Assembly: GCF_002876705.1 (NCBI RefSeq)
Contig: NZ_MDAG01000057.1
Location: 372,001-436,000, forward strand
Reading direction: 5' to 3'
Source: Enterovibrio norvegicus_B
Lineage (GTDB): Bacteria > Pseudomonadota > Gammaproteobacteria > Enterobacterales > Vibrionaceae
Length of the DNA stretch: 64,000 nt
The first letter of the stretch is position 1. Every line of letters starts with the position of its first letter. A program made the position numbers and the translations under genes. Under the pieces are notes generated by a model that made no database searches, was not told where the DNA came from, and saw only the letters and a program-made list of their open reading frames with translations. Below, piece by piece: positions 44,605-52,936 of this stretch.

Positions 44605-45975
44605 CTAGATAATTTCGAAGTAACGGTCGAGCTCCCAATCCGTGACATGTTTACGGAACTCACGCTCTTCCCATTCTCGTGACGCAGCAAAGTGTTCAAC
44701 GAAGGCATCACCCAGCATACTTTTTGCCGCATCAGACGTTTTGAAGCGTTGGGCGGCTTCCCAAAGTGTGCTTGGGAGGTGAAGTTCTGCAGGATGATCT
44801 TGTTCATAGGCATTGCCCACAATGCGCTCGGTGGGTTCCATCTTGTGTTCAATACCATAAAGCCCAGAAGCGAGTGCTGCGGCGAGGGCGAGGTAGGGGT
44901 TAGCATCTGCAGCCCCTAAACGGTATTCAATGCGCTGAGATTTTTCAGAACCCGGAATGACACGTAAAGATGTGGTGCGATTTTCAACGCCCCACGTCGC
45001 GGTTGTCGGTGCCCAAAAGCCGGGGATCATACGCGAATAACTGTTGATGGTGGGGGCGATCATGCAAAGGAATTCCGGCATGAGTTTTTGTTGTCCCGCC
45101 AAAAAATGTCGCTGAATGTCACTCATGTTTAGCTCTGCGTTTTCATCGTAAAACGCACTTTTCCCGCTGGCTTTTTCTCTGAGAGAGACATGAATGTGGC
45201 CGCTCTGTCCGGGATAGTCGTTTGTCCATTTCGCCATGAAGGTGGCCATCATTTCATTTTTCTGGGCGAGTACTTTCATGTAGGTCTTAAAGAGCGCGGC
45301 TTTATCTGCTGCATCTTTCGCGTTGTCGTAGGTGAGAGCAGCTTCAATGACGCCGGGGCCTGTTTCAGAATGGATGCCTTCGATGGGGAAGTCCATGGAT
45401 TCGCCCATCGCGAGTATCGCTTTGTACAGCCCTGAATAGGTGGAGTTGCGGATCATGGAATACCCGAACCAGTCAGGTGTGATGGTGCGGAGATTTCGGA
45501 AGCCTTTCTCTCTTGCAGAGTGTGGGGTTTCGTCGAATAGGAAGAATTCGTATTCCAATGCCGCGTAAGCATCAAAGCCCATCTCTTCGGCTTTTTCTAA
45601 TACACGGCGCAGCGTGGCACGCGGACAGACAGCTTCTGCGTCACCTTCAAATTCAGCGATAAAGAGCAACATGCCATCTTCATCTAACACTTCACGACAG
45701 GTATCAGGAAGAACTCTTGCGCCAGCATCCGGGTAGCCGGTGTGCCACCCAGTGAATTTGGCATTGTCGTAGAGTTGGTCTTTGACATCCCACCCTAAAA
45801 CAACATCACAGAAAGCAAAACCGCTATCAAGCGAAGAAAAGAACTTATCTTTCGACATGTATTTGCCGCGCATGACGCCATCATTATCAAACAAGCCCAC
45901 TTTGACGTGCGTGAGTTTGCGTTCTTCGATGATCTTTTTCGCATCCGCTGCTGTTTTTACGTCGCGCGCTTCCAT
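44605..45975 (-). CDS. Glutamine synthetase family ligase, probable gamma-glutamyl-amine synthetase
   Basis: A 456-residue glutamine synthetase homologue of the PuuA/IpuC/GlnA4 kind. The catalytic core shows YEFFLFDE (metal-binding Glu), GVIEAALTY, SGHIHVSLRE, the Arg-rich WGVENRTTSLRVI and IEYRLGAADANPYLALAA. The N-terminal beta-grasp segment (THVKVGLFDNDGVMRGKYM) and lack of the NLYDLP adenylylation site separate it from housekeeping GlnA. Such enzymes join glutamate to an amine using ATP. It is the first gene of the operon, with AAGGAG before the ATG, and defines an amine substrate. Confidence 0.85.
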   Translation of the reverse strand: MEARDVKTAADAKKIIEERKLTHVKVGLFDNDGVMRGKYMSKDKFFSSLDSGFAFCDVVLGWDVKDQLYDNAKFTGWHTGYPDAGARVLPDTCREVLDEDGMLLFIAEFEGDAEAVCPRATLRRVLEKAEEMGFDAYAALEYEFFLFDETPHSAREKGFRNLRTITPDWFGYSMIRNSTYSGLYKAILAMGESMDFPIEGIHSETGPGVIEAALTYDNAKDAADKAALFKTYMKVLAQKNEMMATFMAKWTNDYPGQSGHIHVSLREKASGKSAFYDENAELNMSDIQRHFLAGQQKLMPEFLCMIAPTINSYSRMIPGFWAPTTATWGVENRTTSLRVIPGSEKSQRIEYRLGAADANPYLALAAALASGLYGIEHKMEPTERIVGNAYEQDHPAELHLPSTLWEAAQRFKTSDAAKSMLGDAFVEHFAASREWEEREFRKHVTDWELDRYFEII

Positions 45976-46262
45976 TCTTGCTCCTTACTCATATCTGTAA
46001 TGCGTCACTGGATCAGTGTTCACAACGATAGCCGAATAGGTGACGGTGAATTTTCAATGGCAAACTGTGCTGCTGTGCTTGTTTCGTTTGTTTGTCTCGC
46101 TGTATTTGTCTCTAGGTGCCAGTCTCGTCAAAAACGGGCCTTGTCGAGTATTCGTTTCGTTGTAAAACCAAAGATAGGGGATGACGTTGACGTTCGGCTA
46201 CAACAATCACATTGAGTAAGACAAGACTATAAGCAGAGGTAATAGTGTTACCACGGTCAAGG

Positions 46263-47240
46263 CTATGAAAACTTCCCAACGCGGATTTTCCCGTCTAACC
46301 AAGGGTAATGCTGGTGGATTTTCGCAAGGAAGTGTTGGCGGAGAATAGTGCAGCTTCCTTCAGCAAGCACGTCTGGCAAATCACCCAGTTCATTTCGACG
46401 CGCGATCAGCGTTAAGTATCTATAAAAAATGTCTTTTTCTGGAAGAGGAAGGCAGCAGAGTTGATGACGAAACACCTCACCCTGCATCAAACAAAGGGGG
46501 GTGATCAGTGCCCAGCCGAGGCCTTGAGCAACCGCGGATAAAACGGCAAAGGTATTGTCGAATTGCATTCTATCGGGCACGTCCAAACCTTGTTGATGCA
46601 GATACGTTTCAATCGACTTACCGATAAGACTTTGTTTGCTATATCGAACCATGTCCAAGCGTTTGCTTAGTGCAAGCAGCGACGTGCATGATTGAGCATG
46701 CTCTGAATGAAATTGCTTGGGTAACACCAGAACAAAGGGTTCTTTGAGGATTTGGTGCCGACGTAAGTTTTCCTGATTTTCGAGCGTATCATCAGAAATA
46801 ATAATATCGAGGTTTCGACTGAGTAAGCCTTGTTGATGAAGATGTGAATAGCCCGTGCTCATGGTCCAGTTTTCTGTGTGTTCTTTGACAGTATCAATAA
46901 TGGGCTTTCCAACCGTGGACGCGAGCGAATCAACCATGGCGATCCGCACCAAATGAAGGCTATCAAAGCTGCCTTTGGTCACGACATGCTGGGTTTTCTT
47001 TGCTTGTTCGAGAAGGTGGACGGATTGGTCATAGAAATACCGCCCAGCAACGGTGAGCTCAACAGGACGCACACTGCGATCGAGCAGTTTGACGCCAAGG
47101 TTGGTTTCTAGCTGGGCGAGAATTTGTGAGACAGCAGATTGAGAAATGTCTAACTGTAACGAGGCTGCGGTCATATTGCCTGCTTTGGCGGCAGTGATAA
47201 ACACTTCCAATGATTTGAGTTCAAAGCCTAGCGATCGCAT
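46263..47240 (-). CDS. LysR-type regulator upstream of the gamma-glutamyl cluster
   Basis: A 325-residue LysR protein: ELKSLEVFITAAKAGNMTA, LDISQSAVSQILAQLETNL and LLDRSVRPVELTVAG form the DNA-binding domain; the effector domain starts near HLVRIAMVDS. AGGAGG lies before the ATG. It sits between the two catabolic blocks in the same orientation, behind the terminator of the taurine block, and is the likely regulator of the ligase operon that follows. It is more distant from GcvA/CrgA types. Confidence 0.82.
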   Translation of the reverse strand: MRSLGFELKSLEVFITAAKAGNMTAASLQLDISQSAVSQILAQLETNLGVKLLDRSVRPVELTVAGRYFYDQSVHLLEQAKKTQHVVTKGSFDSLHLVRIAMVDSLASTVGKPIIDTVKEHTENWTMSTGYSHLHQQGLLSRNLDIIISDDTLENQENLRRHQILKEPFVLVLPKQFHSEHAQSCTSLLALSKRLDMVRYSKQSLIGKSIETYLHQQGLDVPDRMQFDNTFAVLSAVAQGLGWALITPLCLMQGEVFRHQLCCLPLPEKDIFYRYLTLIARRNELGDLPDVLAEGSCTILRQHFLAKIHQHYPWLDGKIRVGKFS

Positions 47241-47394
47241 TTGTGCCTCCTGCTTTGTATTCGATCCTTAATAGGGTTATTAACCTTGGTGACAACTCTG
47301 TCACTGCGTCATTATCAAGCGTAGCAAGTGCATTTGAATTCTTTGCTAACCACTTCGTACTACACGGTATTGAACGTCTTAGAAAAAGGAATCG

Positions 47395-47432
47395 GGATGA
47401 AAAAACGGTGCTCAAGGTGAGCACTGTTTTTT
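47395..47432. terminator. Terminator of the taurine/TRAP block
   Basis: The stem AAAAACGGTGCTCA / TGAGCACTGTTTTT (one mismatch) with a 3-base loop is followed on the minus strand by T-rich DNA. It lies 40 bases after the stop of the TRAP large permease gene. Confidence 0.88.
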
Positions 47433-47471
47433 AGTTGTCGCGGTTTGCCTCTTCACAGACGCTTCTGTTTG

Positions 47472-48812
47472 CTACCCGCTAACAAGGTTAGGCAGCCAGA
47501 GTGTCAGTGACGGGAAGAACGCGATGATGAACACCCCGATCACAGAGGCCAACACGAAGGGGTGAATGCGTGCGGTGATTTGTTCAACCGTTGAACCGCC
47601 AATCCCTGATGCCACAAATATGTTCTCCCCTAAGGGCGGTGTGGCAAAACCAATCGAAAGCGTACATACAATCACGATACCAACATGGGTTGGGTCAGCC
47701 CCCAACATATACATGATGGGCAATAGCACCGGCACAATGATCATAATGGCAGCAAGGGTTTCCATGAACATGCCGATGAACAGCAATAACATGATGGTTA
47801 ATGCCCACACCAAATACATATTGTCCGTCACGCTCAATAGCGCATCAGCAACATGAACAGGAATGCGCTGTTCTATTAACAAGCGACCAAATACCGTGGC
47901 GGCAAACAAAATTAACAACACTCGTCCTGTTATCCACGTGGTGGTGGTGAGGGATTTCAGTACGTTTTTGAACTTCAATTCTTTGTGCAGGAAGAAGCCA
48001 ACAAACAGGGAGTAGAAAATAGCGACAACTGCGGATTCTGTCGGCGTGAAGATGCCGCTGTAGATGCCGCCGAGGATCAGGAAGGGGGCAAGAATTGACC
48101 AAATGCCGCGTCGAAGAGATTCATTAATGTCATCAGTAGACCAGGCTTCTATCAACCCCTTATAGCCACGCTTTTTCGAGATGACGTAATTGGTAATGAG
48201 TAGGGTGGATGCCATGATCAACCCAGGGATCACACCTGCTATGAAGAGTTTTGGAATCGACACCGTATCAAATTGCCCATGCAAGGCGATGGCCTCGGGC
48301 GGTGCCATGAGCCCCATGGCGGCGATGCCGAAAATCACGATTGGAATTGAAGGTGGAATGATAATGCCTAAGCCACCACTGGCTGCTGTTACGGCAGACG
48401 CATAACTGGGTTCATATTCGCGTTTCACCATGGCAGGGATCATCAACATGCCGACTGCTGCGGTGGTTGCTGGGCCTGAGCCTGAAATTGCGCCGAAGAA
48501 CAGGCATGCAAAAACCGTTGCTGCACCAAGACCGCCAGTAACAGGGCCGGCCATGTTTTCGGCAATGTCCACAAGCCGTTTGGAAATACCAGACGCTTCC
48601 ATGAGTGCACCCGCAAGCACAAACGACGGCAGTGCCATGAGTGGGAAGTTACCCACGGAGGTAAAGGCGATTTGTACGAGGGCGATGGGGTTTTTATCTA
48701 AGATCAAATAGGCTGCCATCGCTGCGCCAGCCAATGACACGGTAATGGGCGCACCGAGTATCAATAGTGCTAAGAAACCGCCGAATAAGATGAGCGTTAA
48801 ATAGGCTTCCAT
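47472..48812 (-). CDS. tauM: TRAP transporter large permease (TauM-like)
   Basis: A 446-residue DctM-family permease with about 12 membrane segments: LPSFVLAGALMEASGISKRLV, FFGAISGSGPATTAAVG, GGLGIIIPPSIPIVIFG and ATPPLGENIFVASGI. GGAGG before the ATG gives a strong start, 24 bases after the small permease gene. Clusters with tauXY and xsc in Paracoccus and Rhodobacter carry a TRAP transporter named TauKLM; the symbol is by context and taurine as ligand is inferred. Confidence 0.85.
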   Translation of the reverse strand: MEAYLTLILFGGFLALLILGAPITVSLAGAAMAAYLILDKNPIALVQIAFTSVGNFPLMALPSFVLAGALMEASGISKRLVDIAENMAGPVTGGLGAATVFACLFFGAISGSGPATTAAVGMLMIPAMVKREYEPSYASAVTAASGGLGIIIPPSIPIVIFGIAAMGLMAPPEAIALHGQFDTVSIPKLFIAGVIPGLIMASTLLITNYVISKKRGYKGLIEAWSTDDINESLRRGIWSILAPFLILGGIYSGIFTPTESAVVAIFYSLFVGFFLHKELKFKNVLKSLTTTTWITGRVLLILFAATVFGRLLIEQRIPVHVADALLSVTDNMYLVWALTIMLLLFIGMFMETLAAIMIIVPVLLPIMYMLGADPTHVGIVIVCTLSIGFATPPLGENIFVASGIGGSTVEQITARIHPFVLASVIGVFIIAFFPSLTLWLPNLVSG

Positions 48813-48836
48813 GGCAATTTCCTCCTTGTTTTGTGG

Positions 48837-49403
48837 CTATGAGTGGGATTCACCGTTTTTGGCATCATTTTCATTTCTTTCACGCTGAAGCTTTCTGATT
48901 TCTTCTGCTTCAGGGTCGTCATGCTCTACGCCTTTAATGCGGTCAATCATGTTCCAAAGAATGCGAATCGACATAAGGAAGAAAGCGATAGGTAAGATGA
49001 GGTAGAAATACTTCATCGGAATACCTGTCGTTTGTGACTTCCAGAACAGGTTCATTTTATTGAAAACAAAGTCATAGCTCAGATACACAAAGTAGAGGTT
49101 AAACGCTATCCACAAGAGATCAGCGATGGTTTCGCACACGGTTTTTACCAAGGGTGGGAAGAACTTAAAGTGAAAACTAACGCGATTGTGGGCAGACATT
49201 TTGGCGGCAACAACCGCACCTAAATACGTAAACCAAACGAACAGATACGTCGCGACCTCATCGCCCCACGGGATTGAGTATTGAAAGAATTGACGTAGCA
49301 GGATTTGAGAAAACAGAAGCGTGACAAACACGGCCAATAACAAACAACAGGTGTATTCCTCGATTCTGTTTAGGTGGCTTCGCACCTTAACGATCACAGA
49401 CAT
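48837..49403 (-). CDS. tauL: TRAP transporter small permease (TauL-like)
   Basis: About 188 residues with four membrane segments; LRQFFQYSIPWGDEVATYLFVW with the following SAHNRVSFHF is the DctQ pattern. The C-terminus is a charged cytoplasmic tail (EAEEIRKLQRERNEND). The ATG at 49403 is preferred (GAGAAAG before it) over one at 49445. The symbol is given by context only. Confidence 0.82.
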   Translation of the reverse strand: MSVIVKVRSHLNRIEEYTCCLLLAVFVTLLFSQILLRQFFQYSIPWGDEVATYLFVWFTYLGAVVAAKMSAHNRVSFHFKFFPPLVKTVCETIADLLWIAFNLYFVYLSYDFVFNKMNLFWKSQTTGIPMKYFYLILPIAFFLMSIRILWNMIDRIKGVEHDDPEAEEIRKLQRERNENDAKNGESHS

Positions 49404-49550
49404 GGCTTTCTCGAACTTCAAGTATTGAATAGTGACCCGCACCAAGAACGTGGTGCGGGTTGAGGTAGGCGTGCTCAGTTATCGACATCATGGTCGAACT
49501 GTCGTGACAGCATCAACAGCGTGTTTGGCTACTGATGCTCGCCAACGCAT

Positions 49551-50549
49551 TTATCTGCCGAGCAGGTTTAAGGCGTTATCCAGCTTTTCTTTACCGCCAA
49601 TGCTCTCGTAGAACTTCGGCCAAACTACCGTTGTAATGCTGTCGATCCATTCCTTTTCGTTGTTCGCAGGCTCAGTGATCTCCATGCCTTTCGCCGCAAG
49701 GTCTTTCTTTATACGGTCTTCGGTGGCAAGTAAGAACTCATAGCTATGCTCGGTAGCGGCTTGGCCCGCTTCCAAAATGGCTTTCTGAATCTCAGGGGAT
49801 TGCTCTTGGAAAACGGCTTCGCTGACAATGAGTGGTTCAAGGGAGAAGATGTAGCGAATGTTGGTGACGTATTTCTGTACTTCGTTGAATTTCATCGCAG
49901 CAATGGTGATGTAGGGATTGTCTTGTCCATCCACCACGCCTTGTTGAAGCCCAGTAAATGTTTCAGACCACGCCATGGGTGTTGGGTTTACGCCGAGTGC
50001 TTGATAAGACGCAATCATGATTTCATTGCGGGGTACGCGAATGACCATGCCTTTCAAATCTTCAGGTGTTCTGACCGGGCGCTTCGAATTGGTCAGCACA
50101 CGAAAACCAGAATACGCCCAACCGACAATGCGTACACCGGCATCGCGTAAGGTGTTGTCCACCAACTCTTTACCAATGTCGCCTTGTGTAAGCAGCTTTG
50201 CTTCCGCCGCGGACTGGATGACATAAGGCATGGTGAGCAAGCCTACTGTCGGAGAGAAGGGGGTGACGTTATTGATCGCCAGTACAGAAAAATCCAATAA
50301 ACCAATTGCTGCATTGTTTACTGTGTCTTGCTCTGTGCCGAGTTGCCCGTTGGGGAATAAATCGACAGTCACCTGACCGTTAGTCTTTTCATTGAGTGTT
50401 TTGGCGAAGGTTTCGCCGAGCTCCCATTGTGTGCCGCCTGCGGCGTCACCCAATGCCATTTTAAATGTCTTCGCCGCGAGTTGCGGAGAGAGAAATGCTA
50501 CGCAAACTGCGGAGACGATTGCGAGTACATTGCGTCTAATAAGTTTCAT
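49551..50549 (-). CDS. tauK: TRAP transporter solute-binding protein (TauK-like)
   Basis: A 332-residue periplasmic DctP-family receptor with a Sec signal peptide (CVAFLSPQLAAKTF). FPNGQLGTEQDTVNNAAIGLLDF, the ligand-site stretch KGMVIRVPRNEIM with its conserved Arg, and GVVDGQDNPY mark the family. The conserved Arg usually binds an acid group, compatible with a sulfonate or carboxylate. AGAGGT precedes the ATG. It lies 248 bases after the flavoprotein gene. The symbol is by context. Confidence 0.83.
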   Translation of the reverse strand: MKLIRRNVLAIVSAVCVAFLSPQLAAKTFKMALGDAAGGTQWELGETFAKTLNEKTNGQVTVDLFPNGQLGTEQDTVNNAAIGLLDFSVLAINNVTPFSPTVGLLTMPYVIQSAAEAKLLTQGDIGKELVDNTLRDAGVRIVGWAYSGFRVLTNSKRPVRTPEDLKGMVIRVPRNEIMIASYQALGVNPTPMAWSETFTGLQQGVVDGQDNPYITIAAMKFNEVQKYVTNIRYIFSLEPLIVSEAVFQEQSPEIQKAILEAGQAATEHSYEFLLATEDRIKKDLAAKGMEITEPANNEKEWIDSITTVVWPKFYESIGGKEKLDNALNLLGR

Positions 50550-50797
50550 GCTTACAACCTCTTGAGTGAATGAACTATCTTCATTTTTCCAGGGCGTTGC
50601 AGTCCGAAATATGTCGGGCTGATCTTACTATCTCTGTGTGTTCAGCTCTTTTGGGCCGCGCTCATGGCGGTCTTTATGGCTGTGATTTTATTAGCGCAAT
50701 AAATCGAAAAAATGTGTCTAAAAGTGATGTGTAACATCAGAATCAATGAAGAAATAAATAACGAAATCCGTGTGCGTTTCTCGTCGCTCGCGACGCG

Positions 50798-52249
50798 CTA
50801 AATGATTTCGTCTTTTAGGTGATACCAACGATACAGAAACCGCTGACCCATTCGACGGAACGGGGCGAGGTATTCAGATTCGATGATGTTTTGAACGTTG
50901 GGATAGGGCAGTCGAGATTGAAAAATAGGCAAATTCAATTCGGACTTATCGCCTGCAATCCATTGGGCTAAACGCTTACCTGCTTGAGCGGAATACATCA
51001 CGCCATTGCCGCCGTAACCGAGTGCGTAGTAGATGCTTTCGTTTTCGTTGGGTTGGACGATTCTCGGCATCATGTCATGACTAACATCCACCCAGCCCCA
51101 CCAGGAGTAATCCAGCGTGATGCCTTTCAGTGCGGGAAACTTTCGCACCATATCGGCATAGAGTTTGTTTTCGTATTGCTGCTTGGGCGCATCACAACCG
51201 GCAATCGAACTGCGAGAACCAATCTGCACGCGGTTATCGGGCAACAAACGGTAGTAGTGGCGTAGCACCCGAGTGTCTGTCAGCACTTGGGTTGTGTTGA
51301 AATTGCAGGCGTCTATTTCTGCGGGCGTCAGTGGCCTTGTCACGATGGAATTGGACAAAATAGGCAGAAGACGGTTTTTCACTTCAGCATGCAACCCTTG
51401 TGACGTATAACCGCCTGTGGCTAAACCAACTGCACGTGCCTTTACTACGCCGTTGGGCGTATTCAAATAGTGAATACCTTGCTGCGTTTTCCAGCTGGTG
51501 ACGGGGCTGGAAGGGTGGACCTTCACACCCAATGCACGGGCTTTCTTCAAGTAACCAAACGCGAGTTTTGCTGGGTGAACGCCAATCCCTTCCGGCTCAT
51601 GCATCGCGCCGGCGGCTTCGTTGTCATTCACGAATTGACGCTTGAAGGTGTCAGCATCAATGATCTGCGCATCATAATTGAAGGTGTCGCGAAGCAGCTT
51701 GGCTTCTTTCTCCAGCGATGGCATGACTTTACTTCGGTGTGCAATATAGAAATGCCCACCGGGCTGGGGATCGCAATCAATGTCTTTGATCAGCGATTTA
51801 AAGGTTTCCATGCCATCCATACACTCTTCGTGCATTTTGATGGCGGTATCAACGCCCCAGCGTTGAATCCATTGTGAGCGCTTTAGTCGCCCCGATGCGC
51901 ATTGTGCTTGCCCACCGTTTCGGGTGCTGCAGCCCCAACTGGTGCGATTTGCTTCGAGCACGGTCGCTTTAATGCCGTAGTTTTCAGCCAGAAAAATCGC
52001 GGCGGTCAATCCAGTAAACCCGGAACCAACAATGACCACGTCGACATCCATGTCACCCGTCACAGGACCATCATCTTCAGGAGCAGGACCCGCCGTGCCA
52101 ATCCAATACGTCGGCGCATATTCACGGCCATTCCCCGGCGTTTGGTCAATAAGGGGATCATACGCAGGGTCATAGGCACGGGATGCAGGGGTAGCGAGAA
52201 ATGTATTCTCATTGTCGACAGCTGGTTGTTTGGTGATGGCTGAATCCAT
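50798..52249 (-). CDS. tauY: FAD-dependent amine oxidoreductase, taurine dehydrogenase large subunit-like
   Basis: About 483 residues of the DadA/PuuB (DAO) fold. The FAD motif is VVIVGSGFTGLTAAIFLAE; STRNGGQAQCASGR follows as in PuuB- and TauY-type oxidoreductases; ALGYGGNGVMYSAQAGKRLA closes the FAD site. It would oxidise a primary amine to aldehyde and ammonia; beside xsc and a small SnoaL-type gene the best fit is TauY, giving sulfoacetaldehyde from taurine. A PuuB-like role for the gamma-glutamyl block is the main alternative. The ATG at 52249 (AAGGAG before it) is preferred. Confidence 0.78.
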   Translation of the reverse strand: MDSAITKQPAVDNENTFLATPASRAYDPAYDPLIDQTPGNGREYAPTYWIGTAGPAPEDDGPVTGDMDVDVVIVGSGFTGLTAAIFLAENYGIKATVLEANRTSWGCSTRNGGQAQCASGRLKRSQWIQRWGVDTAIKMHEECMDGMETFKSLIKDIDCDPQPGGHFYIAHRSKVMPSLEKEAKLLRDTFNYDAQIIDADTFKRQFVNDNEAAGAMHEPEGIGVHPAKLAFGYLKKARALGVKVHPSSPVTSWKTQQGIHYLNTPNGVVKARAVGLATGGYTSQGLHAEVKNRLLPILSNSIVTRPLTPAEIDACNFNTTQVLTDTRVLRHYYRLLPDNRVQIGSRSSIAGCDAPKQQYENKLYADMVRKFPALKGITLDYSWWGWVDVSHDMMPRIVQPNENESIYYALGYGGNGVMYSAQAGKRLAQWIAGDKSELNLPIFQSRLPYPNVQNIIESEYLAPFRRMGQRFLYRWYHLKDEII

Positions 52250-52264
52250 GACTCGCTCCTTGTT

Positions 52265-52285
52265 CATTCTTCAGGTTATTTGGGT
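52265..52285 (-). repeat. Dispersed repeat copy just upstream of tauY
   Basis: The minus strand reads ACCCAAATAACCTGAAGAAT, then G, the same core as the copy at 35871-35894 with three changes. It ends within the first possible start codon upstream of tauY. Confidence 0.55.
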
Positions 52286-52375
52286 TTACACCTTGGCCGT
52301 TATGACATGGCCTTTAACGACAAAGCCTTTTATGTGGCCGTTTTTTACGTTGCCTTTGACTGCGTTGTGTTTCAC
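52286..52375 (-). repeat. Degenerate 12-bp-period repeat with a 29-codon frame between tauX and tauY
   Basis: Read on the minus strand, an uninterrupted frame from a GTG at 52375 gives a peptide built on a four-residue period (VKGN, VKNG, HIKG, VKGH, VITA) and ends in TAA. No ribosome site precedes the GTG. Translation is doubtful, but the regular Val/Ile-Lys-Gly pattern is unusual for intergenic DNA. Confidence 0.4.
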
Positions 52376-52415
52376 GTGTTGCTATTTACTAAGCCGTCCA
52401 TTGTCGACTTGTCAC

Positions 52416-52823
52416 TTACAAAGCGGGACGATCTTTTCTAAACGCGTTTTTTACGAGTATCTTGCCGTCCTTCAAGGTGAACACATCGACCATACGCGCT
52501 TCGATGCGGCTTCCATCTGGCTTCGTCGCACAAAACGTCGATTCCGTAATGGCCTTATTACCGTTCATTATTGTGTGCTCTGCGTCCTTCCATGCGACAT
52601 CCGGGAAGGTCTTCCACACTTGTTCAAAGGCTTCACGGACATCATCTTGACCGGAAATAGTATTACCTTGAAGGCCACTGCCCGCAGCGGTAAGGAAGAC
52701 ACAATCCTGTGCCATAAAAGACATGAGTGCATCGACATCATGGTTGTTCCATGCCGCAGAAAAGGCGTCGAGAAATTCAAGCGTCGTGGCGGGTTGCGTG
52801 TCTGGGGTCGCGACGTTAGTCAT
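52416..52823 (-). CDS. tauX: SnoaL/NTF2-fold protein, taurine dehydrogenase small subunit-like
   Basis: A 135-residue SnoaL-fold protein (TTLEFLDAFSAAWNNHDVDALMSFMAQDCVF, VREAFEQVWKTFPDVAWKD, RMVDVFTLKDGKI). It is encoded between xsc and the FAD oxidoreductase. As I recall, TauX, the small subunit of taurine dehydrogenase in Paracoccus and Rhodobacter, is of this size and fold; context drives the symbol. AAGGAG precedes the ATG. It lies 113 bases after xsc. Confidence 0.7.
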   Translation of the reverse strand: MTNVATPDTQPATTLEFLDAFSAAWNNHDVDALMSFMAQDCVFLTAAGSGLQGNTISGQDDVREAFEQVWKTFPDVAWKDAEHTIMNGNKAITESTFCATKPDGSRIEARMVDVFTLKDGKILVKNAFRKDRPAL

Positions 52824-52936
52824 GCTAAAACTCCTTTTTAGAGAGGGTAAAAATACCGTTTAGTTGGCTGTGAAAAGCGTGTCGAGGCGATGTTGAAATA
52901 AGACATCGCTCTCGACCCGCTTTGTTGGCCTAAGCC

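Noticed and set aside
52212..52841. 209-codon plus-strand frame opposite tauX
   Set aside because: Overlaps the SnoaL/TauX gene completely and reads as low-complexity; shadow frame.
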